Assembly (NCBI RefSeq): GCF_900108555.1
Contig: NZ_FNWV01000001.1
Span: 124,001 to 188,000 of the forward strand
Length of the DNA: 64,000 nt
Source of the DNA: Ruminococcus flavefaciens
Lineage (GTDB): Bacteria > Bacillota > Clostridia > Oscillospirales > Ruminococcaceae
Direction: 5' to 3'
Shown one piece after another: positions 7,054 to 15,379 of this stretch. The notes beneath the pieces were generated by a model. The model ran no database searches, was not told the DNA's origin, and saw nothing but the letters and a program-made list of their open reading frames with translations. Numbering within the stretch: position 1 is the stretch's first letter; every line of letters starts with the position of its first letter. A program made the position numbers and the translations under genes.

Positions 7054-9033
7054 TCAGCTTATATCAGCAAGTTCGAGATAATCAGCACCGTATTCCGAGA
7101 TATAGTCCTTACGTCCCTGAAGATCATCGCCGAGAAGCATCTCAAATACCTCGGCAGACTCGGTTATATCGTCAGCTGTGACCTTGATAAGACGACGGGT
7201 ATCGGGATTCATCGTAGTAAGGCTCATCATATCTGGCTCGTTCTCACCGAGACCTTTAGAACGCTGTATAGTATGCTTTTTATCGCCGATTATCTCAAGT
7301 ATACGCTGCTTTTCCTGTTCGGTATAAGCGAAATATGTCTTTTCCTTTGTGTTTATCTCAAAGAGCGGAGACTCAGCAATATACACATAGCCCTGCTCAA
7401 TAAGCGTAGGTGTGAGCCTGTAAAGCATGGTAAGGATAAGAGTTCTTATCTGGAAGCCGTCAACATCCGCATCGGTACAGATAACGATCTTGCTCCAGCG
7501 GAAGTTGTTTATATCGAAGTTTGAAAGCTCCTTGTTCGCCTTTGTGGTTACCTCAACTCCGCAGCCAAGTACCTTGATAAGATCGGTTATGATCTCGCTC
7601 TTGAATATTTTGGAATATTCAGCTTTAAGGCAGTTGAGTATCTTACCACGGACAGGTATTATAGCCTGAAATTCAGCATTTCTCGCAAGCTTTACAGAAC
7701 CGAGAGCCGAGTCGCCCTCCACGATGTATATCTCGCGGCGTGAAACGTCCTTTGTACGGCAGTCAACAAACTTCTCCACCATGTTTGCAAGGTCGATAGT
7801 TCCCGTAAGCTTTTTCTTTACGTTAAGACGAACCTTTTCGGCATTTTCACGGCTTCTCTTGTTTATGAGTATCTGTTCTGCTATCTTCTGAGCTTCATCA
7901 GGATTTTCAATGAAGTAAACTTCAAGCTGATGACGCAGGAATTCAGTCATAGCTTCACGGATAAATTTATTTGTGATCGCCTTTTTGGTCTGGTTTGCAT
8001 AGGAAGTCTGTGTGGAGAATGATGATGAAACAAGTATCAGACATTCCTCAACATCAGCGTAGGTTATCTTGCTCTCGTTCTTCTGGTAGCCGTTCACGGA
8101 CTTGATATAGCTGTCTATCTGAGCCTGAAATGCACGCTTTACAGCTTCGGCAGGTGAACCGCCGTGTTCAAGGAAGCTTGAGTTATGATAATACTCTGTC
8201 AGTTTAGCCTTATTTGAAAAAGTAAGTGCAACATCAAGCTTTACCTTATATTCAGGCTTGTCATCACGGTCTCTTCCCTTTTTCTCGGCAGTCCAGTGCT
8301 GTATGGAAGAAAGAGCTCCTTCGCCTGCTATCTCCTGAACATACTCGGTTATACCCGATTCGTAAAAGAATTCCTGCTCGTTAAAACCGCCTGCTTCATT
8401 TTCACTGCGGAAAACAAAGAGTATATTAGGGTTTACAATAGCCTGACGTTTAAGGATATCACAGAAGAACTCGTCAGAAACATTGATATCAGTAAAAACC
8501 TCAAGGTCGGGACGCCAGCGTGTTTTAGTACCAGTCTGCTTTTTCTTGCATGGCTCTTTCTTTAAACCGCCTACATTATTGCCCTTTTCAAAGTGCAGAT
8601 CGTACTTGAAACCGTCACGTATTACCTGAACGTCCATAAATTCAGATGAATACTGCGTAGAACACAGACCAAGTCCGTTAAGACCAAGTGAGTATTCATA
8701 AGATTCAGCAGCAGTATCATACTTACCGCCTGCATAAAGCTCACAGTAGACAAGCTCCCAGTTATAACGTTTTTCGTTGTTGTTATAGTCAACGGGGCAG
8801 CCTCTGCCGAAGTCCTCTACCTCTATGTCGTTATTCCTGTAATGAGTAATTATTATTTTATTGCCGTAACCCTCACGGGCTTCATCTATAGAGTTTGAGA
8901 TGACTTCAAAGATCGAGTGCTCACAGCCGTCCAATCCGTCAGAGCCGAATATAACAGCAGGACGCTTACGGACTCTGTCCGCGCCCTTGAGCATTGATAT
9001 ACTGTCGTTGCCGTAATCTTGTTTCTTAGCCAT
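7054..9033 (-). CDS. parE: Type IIA topoisomerase subunit B (ParE/GyrB-like, divergent)
   Basis: The ATPase and TOPRIM subunit. The GHKL ATP-binding fold shows EVISNSIDEA (Mg-binding Asn), EDFGRGCPVD and GGKYD, but the usual GLHGVG loop reads GLNGLGL. The TOPRIM part has EGDSALG, PVRGKILN, the metal motif TDADVDG and RSKGLGEN. After TDADVDG the common HI is QI. These changes mark a divergent branch compared with canonical GyrB. I chose the ATG at 9033 (MAKKQDYG), preceded by AGGCAGAGG, over ATGs at 9054 and 9066, which lack a ribosome binding site and lie close to the promoter. The length (659 residues) fits ParE/GyrB without the large Gram-negative insertion. It is the first gene of a three-gene operon. 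Confidence 0.85.
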   Translation of the reverse strand: MAKKQDYGNDSISMLKGADRVRKRPAVIFGSDGLDGCEHSIFEVISNSIDEAREGYGNKIIITHYRNNDIEVEDFGRGCPVDYNNNEKRYNWELVYCELYAGGKYDTAAESYEYSLGLNGLGLCSTQYSSEFMDVQVIRDGFKYDLHFEKGNNVGGLKKEPCKKKQTGTKTRWRPDLEVFTDINVSDEFFCDILKRQAIVNPNILFVFRSENEAGGFNEQEFFYESGITEYVQEIAGEGALSSIQHWTAEKKGRDRDDKPEYKVKLDVALTFSNKAKLTEYYHNSSFLEHGGSPAEAVKRAFQAQIDSYIKSVNGYQKNESKITYADVEECLILVSSSFSTQTSYANQTKKAITNKFIREAMTEFLRHQLEVYFIENPDEAQKIAEQILINKRSRENAEKVRLNVKKKLTGTIDLANMVEKFVDCRTKDVSRREIYIVEGDSALGSVKLARNAEFQAIIPVRGKILNCLKAEYSKIFKSEIITDLIKVLGCGVEVTTKANKELSNFDINNFRWSKIVICTDADVDGFQIRTLILTMLYRLTPTLIEQGYVYIAESPLFEINTKEKTYFAYTEQEKQRILEIIGDKKHTIQRSKGLGENEPDMMSLTTMNPDTRRLIKVTADDITESAEVFEMLLGDDLQGRKDYISEYGADYLELADIS

Positions 9034-9074
9034 AATCCTCTGCCTTTCGGTCATGTTTTTATACATACTCAGAT

Positions 9075-9103
9075 ATTATATCACATTTATTTTTTTTTTG
9101 CAA
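9075..9103 (-). promoter_or_regulatory. sigma-A promoter of the topoisomerase operon
   Basis: TTGCAA, 17 bp, TATAAT, with TGTGA directly before the -10. The spacer contains an A-tract. Confidence 0.78.
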
Positions 9104-9132
9104 GTCCGCAGTAACATTTTACCCATATATTG

Positions 9133-9161
9133 AAAAAAAGCAGCCATAAAGACTGCTTTTT
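9133..9161 (-). terminator. Terminator of copA
   Basis: AAAAAGCAG / CTGCTTTTT stem with a 9-base loop, followed on the minus strand by a T-run. Confidence 0.88.
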
Positions 9162-9173
9162 CAACTTTATTTA

Positions 9174-11684
9174 CTATTTTATGCCCTGATACTTGTATCC
9201 TGCATCAGTAATTGCTTTTTTCACGGCTTTTTCGTCCATTTCTTTTGAAATTGACAATACAGCCGTTCCATGTTCGTGACTTGTAACTGCTTCATCAACG
9301 AACGGAAGCTCTTCAAGTGCCTTTTTCACTCGTGCTTCGCAGTGTCCGCACATCATTCCCTTGATCTTTACAGTTACTATGTCCGCAGTTTCATTGACAT
9401 TCTTCTCGGCGGTATTTTTTCTCTTTTTATCGTGACTGCTGTCATGCAGCTTAAAGAAATTAAGTCTCAAAGCATTTGTAACAACAAAAAAGCTGGAAAG
9501 GCTCATGGCTGCTGCTCCGAACATAGGATTCATCTGCCAGCCGAAAAGCTTATAATAAGCACCTGCTGCAAGGGGGATACCGATAATATTGTAGATAAAT
9601 GCCCAGAAAAGGTTCTGATGTATATTTCTCAGAGTTGCACGGCTAAGTCTTACAGCAGCAGGAACATCACGCAGACTGCTTTTCATAAGGACTACATCGG
9701 CAGCATCTATAGCTACATCTGCACCTGCTCCGATAGCAATTCCTGTATCAGCAGCAGTAAGCGCAGGTGCATCATTGATACCGTCGCCAACCATTACAAC
9801 TTTTCCTTTTTTCTTCAGTTTTCTTATAACACTTTCCTTGCCGTCAGGAAGCACTCCTGCGATGACTTCATCAACACCTGCCTGCTTGCCTATGGCGTTA
9901 GCTGTCCGCTCATTATCTCCTGTAAGCATTACAACATGGATACCCATGTTCTGCAATTCACGTATTGCCTCTGTACTTTCTTCCTTTATGACATCTGAAA
10001 CAGCGATAATGCCTGCAAGCTTATCATCCTTTGAAAAGTAAAGCGGAGTTTTTCCCTGCTCCGACAATTCCCTTGCCGCTGATTGAAGCTTGTCATCAAT
10101 AGCTGCTGCGGAGCTTATATATTCAAAATTGCCGCCTCTGAAAGTTACATCATTAAGCTTACCTGTCAGACCGTTGCCTGCAAGTGCTTTGAATTCCGAT
10201 AACTCCTCACCTGTTATTCCTTTTTCATTTCCGTATTTTATAACAGCCTTTGCAAGTGGGTGCTCGCTTTTCGTTTCGAGGGAATACGCAATACTCAGCA
10301 ATTCTTTCTCGTCAAAGCCCTCAGCTGTTATAATATCAGTGACCTGCGGCTCTCCTTTTGTAATTGTACCTGTCTTATCAAGCGCGATCACCTGTGCTTT
10401 TCCTGTCTCTTCAAGGGATATGGCAGTCTTGAAAAGCAATCCGTTCTTTGCTCCTACACCGTTTCCTACCATAATTGCTACAGGTGTAGCAAGACCGAGT
10501 GCGCACGGACAGCTGATTACAAGGACTGATATGGCTCTTGCCAAAGAATATCCGATATTTTTTCCCAATATGAGCCATACTGCAAATGTAACAAGAGCGA
10601 TACCAATGACAACAGGCACAAATACACCTGAGACTTTATCGGCTATTTTGGCAATAGGAGCTTTCGTTGCTGCCGCATCACTGACCATTTTTATTATCTG
10701 AGATAATGTAGTGTCCTCACCTACTCTTGCGGCTTCACATTTCAGATAGCCTGATTGATTTATAGTAGCTGCTGATACGCTGTCTCCGACTGTCTTATCA
10801 ACAGGGATACTTTCGCCTGTCAGTGCAGCTTCATTAACTGCACTTTCGCCTTCGATAACAATACCATCAACAGGGATATTTGCTCCTGGACGTACTGAAA
10901 AGATATCGCCTTTTTTTACCTGTTCAACAGGAACTTCCTCTTCAGCGCCGTCTCTTATGAGAACAGCAGTTTCTGGCGAAAGCTTCATAAGGCTTTTCAA
11001 AGCATTTGTAGTTTTTCCCTTAGACTTTGCTTCAAGCATTTTTCCGACAGTGATAAGAGTCAGTATCATTGCCGCTGACTCAAAGTACAGATCATGCATA
11101 TAAACCATCAAAGCATCGTTATTGCCTTTCAACTGCGCATCAGTCATGGCAAACAGTACACAGGTGCTGTATATGAATGAAGCTCCCGAACCAAGAGCCA
11201 CAAGAGTATCCATGTTGGGAGAACGGTGTATAATCCCCTTGAAGCCGTTTATAAAGAATTTCTGATTTATGACCATTACAATTGCAGCAAGCAAAAGCTG
11301 AGCAAGTCCCATCATTATATGATTTCCTTCCATAAAAGCAGGAAGCGGTGCTCCAAACATCATATGTCCCATAGAGATATACATGAGAACGATCAGAAAT
11401 ATTAGAGAAGCTGCAAGTCTGCGCTTCATAGCAGGAGTTTCTGTATCTTTAAGTTCATCATCTGACGTTTTAGCTGCTGTCTTTGCACCTTTCAGCGATG
11501 CGCCGTAGCCTGCATTTTTTACTGCTTCAATAATTGCAGTATCAGAAGCTGTCCCCTCAACTCCCATTGAATTGGTCAGCAGACTGACGGAACAAGATGA
11601 AACACCTTCAACGGAGGAAACTGCTTTTTCTACTCTCGCACTGCAAGCAGCGCAGCTCATACCTGTTACATTGTATTGCTTCAT
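9174..11684 (-). CDS. copA: Copper-exporting P1B-type ATPase with HMA domains at both ends
   Basis: Pumps Cu+ out across the membrane using ATP. The N-terminal HMA domain carries GMSCAACS (residues 8-15). Eight predicted membrane helices include the ion-site motif SCPCALGLATP near residue 390 and, in the last two helices, FIYNIIGIPLAAG and MSLSSFFVVTNALRL, the Cu+ signature. DKTGT (near 434) holds the phosphorylated Asp; SEHPLAKA and GDGINDAPAL (near 630) complete the ATPase. A second HMA domain with GMMCGHCEARV sits after the last helix, which is uncommon. It may do the job of a free CopZ chaperone; no copZ, copY or csoR gene is in the window. It is a single-gene unit with a consensus promoter overlaid by a 26-bp palindrome, which implies repression lifted by copper. 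Confidence 0.95.
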   Translation of the reverse strand: MKQYNVTGMSCAACSARVEKAVSSVEGVSSCSVSLLTNSMGVEGTASDTAIIEAVKNAGYGASLKGAKTAAKTSDDELKDTETPAMKRRLAASLIFLIVLMYISMGHMMFGAPLPAFMEGNHIMMGLAQLLLAAIVMVINQKFFINGFKGIIHRSPNMDTLVALGSGASFIYSTCVLFAMTDAQLKGNNDALMVYMHDLYFESAAMILTLITVGKMLEAKSKGKTTNALKSLMKLSPETAVLIRDGAEEEVPVEQVKKGDIFSVRPGANIPVDGIVIEGESAVNEAALTGESIPVDKTVGDSVSAATINQSGYLKCEAARVGEDTTLSQIIKMVSDAAATKAPIAKIADKVSGVFVPVVIGIALVTFAVWLILGKNIGYSLARAISVLVISCPCALGLATPVAIMVGNGVGAKNGLLFKTAISLEETGKAQVIALDKTGTITKGEPQVTDIITAEGFDEKELLSIAYSLETKSEHPLAKAVIKYGNEKGITGEELSEFKALAGNGLTGKLNDVTFRGGNFEYISSAAAIDDKLQSAARELSEQGKTPLYFSKDDKLAGIIAVSDVIKEESTEAIRELQNMGIHVVMLTGDNERTANAIGKQAGVDEVIAGVLPDGKESVIRKLKKKGKVVMVGDGINDAPALTAADTGIAIGAGADVAIDAADVVLMKSSLRDVPAAVRLSRATLRNIHQNLFWAFIYNIIGIPLAAGAYYKLFGWQMNPMFGAAAMSLSSFFVVTNALRLNFFKLHDSSHDKKRKNTAEKNVNETADIVTVKIKGMMCGHCEARVKKALEELPFVDEAVTSHEHGTAVLSISKEMDEKAVKKAITDAGYKYQGIK

Positions 11685-11710
11685 AACTAAACCTCCATTT
11701 CCATATACAA

Positions 11711-11745
11711 ATTATATCAAAATACTTGACAGTTGTCAAGTATTT
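11711..11745 (-). promoter_or_regulatory. copA promoter with large palindromic operator
   Basis: Minus strand: TTGACA (11734-11739), 17 bp, TATAAT (11711-11716), a full consensus. A perfect palindrome with 12-bp arms (AAATACTTGACA and its complement, GT between; 11720-11745) covers the -35 and most of the spacer. Its core GACA-GT-TGTC fits the KACANNTGT core of CopY-type cop boxes. Confidence 0.82.
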
Positions 11746-11758
11746 AGAGTGAACAAAA

Positions 11759-11774
11759 GCGGACTATTGTCCGC
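11759..11774 (-). terminator. Terminator between the ArsC-like gene and the copA promoter
   Basis: GCGGAC-TATT-GTCCGC hairpin just behind the ArsC-like stop codon. TTTTG follows on the minus strand; the plus strand has a longer T-run but no gene reads into it. Confidence 0.75.
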
Positions 11775-11781
11775 CTGTTTT

Positions 11782-12132
11782 TTATTTAAATAACTCCTCG
11801 TACTCTTTTTCTTTAAATCCTACAAGTACTGTATCATCGCAGATAAGGAGAGGTCTTTTTACAAGCATTCCGTCAGTTGACAGAAGCTTTAGCTGTTCCT
11901 CTTCACTCATATTCGGGAGCTTGTTTTTCAGCTCCATTGATTTGTAAAGCAGTCCGCTTGTGTTGAAAAACTTCTTCAGCGGCAAACCGCTAAGCTCATA
12001 CCATTTCTTCAATTCGTCATAGCTCGGATTATTTTCCTTGATATCCCTCAACTCATAGGATATACCCTTTTCATCGAGCCACTTCTTAGCCTTCTGACAG
12101 GTAGTACATTTAGGATAACATATAAAATTCAT
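11782..12132 (-). CDS. ArsC/Spx-family thioredoxin-fold protein
   Basis: 116 residues of the ArsC-like superfamily. The N-terminal CTTC at residues 9-12 (YPKCTTCQKAKKWL) is the redox or catalytic cysteine site, and RPLLICDDTVLVGF near residue 95 is the family's conserved Arg-Pro strand. Arsenate reductases, the RNA-polymerase-binding regulator Spx and YffB/MgsR-type proteins share this fold. The CxxC is more Spx/MgsR-like than ArsC-like, but the protein is short for Spx and lacks its basic C-terminal tail, so I leave the function open: thiol oxidoreductase or stress regulator. The start lies 2 bases after the gatB stop, so it is translationally linked to the gatCAB operon. No ars genes are nearby. 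Confidence 0.72.
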   Translation of the reverse strand: MNFICYPKCTTCQKAKKWLDEKGISYELRDIKENNPSYDELKKWYELSGLPLKKFFNTSGLLYKSMELKNKLPNMSEEEQLKLLSTDGMLVKRPLLICDDTVLVGFKEKEYEELFK

Positions 12133-12134
12133 TT

Positions 12135-13574
12135 TTATTCCTCCGTTTTTAATTTATTCAGTATTATTTCTTTTATCTTCTGCGGATCTGCTTTTCCTTT
12201 TGAAAGCTTCATAGCCTGTCCAATAAGATGACCAATGGCATTGGTCTTACCGTTTTTGAAGTCATCAACTGATCTCTTATTATCTGCAATGACTTCATCA
12301 GCAAGCTTACTCAGGTATTCATCATCTGAATTCTGTGCAAGTCCCAGTCTGCTGATGATGTTTTCCGTACTGCCGCCGCTGCTTAAAAGCTCCAAAAGAA
12401 CTATTTTTGCACTTGAACTTGAGATAACTCCTTTTTCGGCTGAATGACACAGTTCAGCAAGCTCATTAGCTGTAAGCATGGTTTCCGATACGCTTTTTCC
12501 CGTATCATTCACATACTTTGTTATCTCGCCTACAATACGGTTTGCCGCAGACCTGTGAGAACATTTTCCTGTTTTGATACAATGTTCAAACAGTTCGGCT
12601 TTATCAGGAACATCGGCTATCATAAATGCTTCGAAATAATTCAGTCCGTATTCGGATACATAACGTATCATTTTCTTATTAGGAAGTTCGGGTATCTCAG
12701 CTTTAAGTGCATTTATCCTTTCATCACTGATAACGACCGCTCCGAGGTCAGGCTCGGGAAAAAATCTGTAATCCTGAGCATTTTCTTTATTGCGCATAAG
12801 GATACTTACACCCTTTTTATCGTCCCAACGTCTTGTCTCACGTTCGATCTGTCCATTATTCTCTATGATCGCTGTCTGCCGCTTTATCTCATACTCAATG
12901 CCTCTGACTGCCGCACTGAAGCTGTTGACATTTTTAAGCTCGCAGCGTACACCGAGAGGAGTTCCTTTTTCATGCATTGAAACATTCACATCGCACCTGA
13001 TACTTCCCTCCTGCATTTTGCAGTCGGAAATTCCGATATAACGAAGTATGCTCCTTATGTTTTCAAGGAATATCCTTGCTTCTTCGGAACTCCTTATATC
13101 AGGCTCTGTAACTATTTCAATAAGCGGAACACCACAGCGATTAAGGTCGCAGAGAGTGCCGCTGTATTCATCATCATGGATAAGCTTACCTGCATCTTCT
13201 TCGATATGTATACGCGTTATGCCTATAGTCCTGACCTTATCGTTAACAAGTATATCAAGGCTTCCCTTACCGCATATAGGTATGTCAGACTGAGATATCT
13301 GATAAGCTTTGGGCAGATCAGGATAAAAGTAGTTCTTCCTGTCCATTCGGCTGACTTTATTTATCTCACAATTAAGTGCAATTCCCATTTTTACAGCATA
13401 ATCGCACACTTTACTGTTGAGACGCGGAAGTGTTCCGGGAAGTCCCATACACACAGGACATATCTGAGAATTTGGAGCAGCACCGAATGAATTCTTACAG
13501 CCGCAGAATATCTTTGTATTTGTCTTTAATTCAGCGTGTATCTCAAGACCTATAACACTTTCAAGCTCAGCCAT
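12135..13574 (-). CDS. gatB: Asp-tRNA(Asn)/Glu-tRNA(Gln) amidotransferase subunit B
   Basis: Phosphorylates the side chain of mischarged Glu-tRNA(Gln) or Asp-tRNA(Asn) and transfers ammonia delivered from GatA. It starts MAELESVIGLEIHAEL; the zinc site is CGCKN...CPVCMGLPGTLP near residues 28-50. The kinase core is followed by a helical and a YqeY-like tail domain (from about residue 330) that holds the tRNA. The start at 13574 is set by GGAGGTG; a longer in-frame ORF upstream lies inside gatA and is not used. The first 8 bases overlap the end of gatA. Together with gatC and gatA it implies that Gln-tRNA or Asn-tRNA is made indirectly here. Confidence 0.94.
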   Translation of the reverse strand: MAELESVIGLEIHAELKTNTKIFCGCKNSFGAAPNSQICPVCMGLPGTLPRLNSKVCDYAVKMGIALNCEINKVSRMDRKNYFYPDLPKAYQISQSDIPICGKGSLDILVNDKVRTIGITRIHIEEDAGKLIHDDEYSGTLCDLNRCGVPLIEIVTEPDIRSSEEARIFLENIRSILRYIGISDCKMQEGSIRCDVNVSMHEKGTPLGVRCELKNVNSFSAAVRGIEYEIKRQTAIIENNGQIERETRRWDDKKGVSILMRNKENAQDYRFFPEPDLGAVVISDERINALKAEIPELPNKKMIRYVSEYGLNYFEAFMIADVPDKAELFEHCIKTGKCSHRSAANRIVGEITKYVNDTGKSVSETMLTANELAELCHSAEKGVISSSSAKIVLLELLSSGGSTENIISRLGLAQNSDDEYLSKLADEVIADNKRSVDDFKNGKTNAIGHLIGQAMKLSKGKADPQKIKEIILNKLKTEE

Positions 13575-15000
13575 TATATCCACCTCCGATAAGCTCATAT
13601 CCGTATGCAGCGTCAAATACTTTATTATCACAAAATCTACTGCCTATTAGCTGCAAACCTATAGGCAATCCTTCTTTATTTTTACCGCATGGGACACTTA
13701 TAGCAGGAAGCCCTGCCAGACTTGACGGCACTGTGAATATGTCTGCCGAGTATACTTCCGCAGGGACCGCGCTCTCGCCAAGTTTAAAACCAGCTTTGGG
13801 ATATACGGGAGCAGCGATGATATCACACTGCTGAAAAGCTTCATCAAATCCTGCACATAAGCTTCTGCGCAGAGAAGCTGCACGTTTGTAATAATCATCG
13901 CAAAAGCCCTCACTGAGAACAAAAGTACCGAGCATTATCCTGCGCTTGACCTCATCGCCGAAGCCTTCGCTTCTGCTGTTTTTGTACATTTCACTGAGAC
14001 TTCCGCATTTCTCCGAACGATAGCCATATCTTATACCGTCATATCTGGCAAGATTTGAAGAAGCCTCGGCAGATGATATAATATAATAAGCATTTACAGC
14101 CGCTTTTATATCAGGCAGTGATATCTCTTTTACTACAGAACCGTTTTCTTCCATAAGCTTTATGGCTGACATAAAAGATGATCTTACATCATCTTCCATG
14201 TAACAACTCATCAGTTCCTTTATGACACCAATTTTTACGCCATTAAGTGCGCCTTTTAAGTTAAATGAATAATTTTTATAAAAAGCTGTTACATCTTTGA
14301 TGTCTGCATCGTATATTATATTATGGAGGAGATGTGTGTCTTTTACTGTTCTTCCAATGGTGCCGATCCTGTCAAGTGAAGAAGCAAAGGCGATGAGCCC
14401 ATATCTTGATACAGTCCCGTATGAGGGACAAAAGCCTACAACTCCGCATAATGACGCAGGCTGACGTACAGAACCGCCTGTATCAGAGCCAAGTGACAGT
14501 ACAGCTCCGCCGCTTGCAGCTGCTGCGGCTGAACCGCCGGACGAGCCTCCTGCTGAATAATTACAGTCTACAGGATTTCTTACAGCTCCGAAATATCCTG
14601 TATCAGAAGCAGAGCCCATGGCAAATTCGTCCATGTTACTCTTTCCGATAATAACTCCGCCAGCATTTTTTATCTTCTCGATCACAAACGCATCATATGG
14701 CGGGATATAATCACAGAGCATTTTTGACGCACAAGTAGTTCTTGATCCTTTTGTAGAGATATTATCCTTTACAGCTATAGGGATACCTGCAATAAGCGGA
14801 AGTTCTTTTCCCTCTGCTATCTTTCTGTCAACGGCTTCGGCTGCCTTCTCAGCATCATCGTTAAAGGTGATATATGCGTTTAGCGTATCCTGTTTTTCTA
14901 TCGCTCTCTGTAAGGTATCAAGGTATATTTCTTTCGCGCTGCACTGCTTTTTACGGAGCATCTGAGCAAGTTCAAGCGCGGTATTATCACAAAGCCTCAT
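13567..15000 (-). CDS. gatA: Asp-tRNA(Asn)/Glu-tRNA(Gln) amidotransferase subunit A
   Basis: The glutaminase subunit; it releases ammonia that tunnels to GatB. It has the amidase signature with the Ser-cisSer-Lys triad: Lys in GIPIAVKDN (near 74), Ser in GGSSGGSAAA (near 149) and the nucleophile Ser in SDTGGSVRQPAS (near 173). The length (477) is normal for GatA. The start codon overlaps the gatC stop (ATGA) and the end overlaps gatB by 8 bases, so the three subunits are translationally coupled in the order C-A-B. Confidence 0.94.
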   Translation of the reverse strand: MRLCDNTALELAQMLRKKQCSAKEIYLDTLQRAIEKQDTLNAYITFNDDAEKAAEAVDRKIAEGKELPLIAGIPIAVKDNISTKGSRTTCASKMLCDYIPPYDAFVIEKIKNAGGVIIGKSNMDEFAMGSASDTGYFGAVRNPVDCNYSAGGSSGGSAAAAASGGAVLSLGSDTGGSVRQPASLCGVVGFCPSYGTVSRYGLIAFASSLDRIGTIGRTVKDTHLLHNIIYDADIKDVTAFYKNYSFNLKGALNGVKIGVIKELMSCYMEDDVRSSFMSAIKLMEENGSVVKEISLPDIKAAVNAYYIISSAEASSNLARYDGIRYGYRSEKCGSLSEMYKNSRSEGFGDEVKRRIMLGTFVLSEGFCDDYYKRAASLRRSLCAGFDEAFQQCDIIAAPVYPKAGFKLGESAVPAEVYSADIFTVPSSLAGLPAISVPCGKNKEGLPIGLQLIGSRFCDNKVFDAAYGYELIGGGYNG

Positions 15001-15266
15001 CAGTACTCCACCGTTTGAGGTGCTGTAAAACAGTCCTTTACGATCTCACAGGCATTGCCCAAAAGCTCGCTTTGACTGATATCGCTGCACTCAACAATGT
15101 CATCTCGGAGTTCCATCGGTTCAGGTATGATGTCATATTCACTACATTCAGGAAGATCAGACACCATTTTGATCATATCCATAAACTGAGCTTCAAAGTC
15201 CGAATATTTTTCCTTATCAATTTCAAGAGCCGCAAGGTCAGCTATTTTTCTAACGTTTATATCCAT
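15000..15266 (-). CDS. gatC: Asp-tRNA(Asn)/Glu-tRNA(Gln) amidotransferase subunit C
   Basis: The small helical subunit that wraps around GatA and tethers GatB. 88 residues from MDINVRKIADLAALEI, the typical N-terminal helix of GatC with the conserved LA-L pattern, then a mid-part rich in acidic residues (MELRDDIVECSD) and a short C-terminal strand. A start further upstream at 15323 is open but would begin at the promoter; the ATG at 15266 has AAGGAG 7 bases before it. First gene of the gatCAB-arsC-like operon. Confidence 0.9.
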   Translation of the reverse strand: MDINVRKIADLAALEIDKEKYSDFEAQFMDMIKMVSDLPECSEYDIIPEPMELRDDIVECSDISQSELLGNACEIVKDCFTAPQTVEY

Positions 15267-15294
15267 GATAAACTCCTTATTATATAGTATATCA

Positions 15295-15323
15295 ATTATA
15301 ACACACACCTTCAAAAATCGCAA
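15295..15323 (-). promoter_or_regulatory. sigma-A promoter of gatCAB
   Basis: TTGCGA, 17 bp ending in TGTGT, TATAAT, about 30 bases before the gatC start. Confidence 0.75.
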
Positions 15324-15341
15324 CTATAACATAAACGGACA

Positions 15342-15373
15342 TAAAAAAACAGCCGACCGTATGTCGACTGTTT
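15342..15373 (-). terminator. Terminator of the SleB-like hydrolase gene
   Basis: AAACAG-T-CGAC pairs with GTCG-G-CTGTTT (one wobble pair), followed by a T-run on the minus strand. Confidence 0.85.
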
Positions 15374-15379
15374 AATATC

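Noticed and set aside
12444..12980. 178-codon ORF on the plus strand opposite gatB (and similar long antisense ORFs, such as 5633-6241, 9270-9998, 44758-45714)
   Set aside because: They are shadows of strong genes on the other strand, have no ribosome site and show no family motif.
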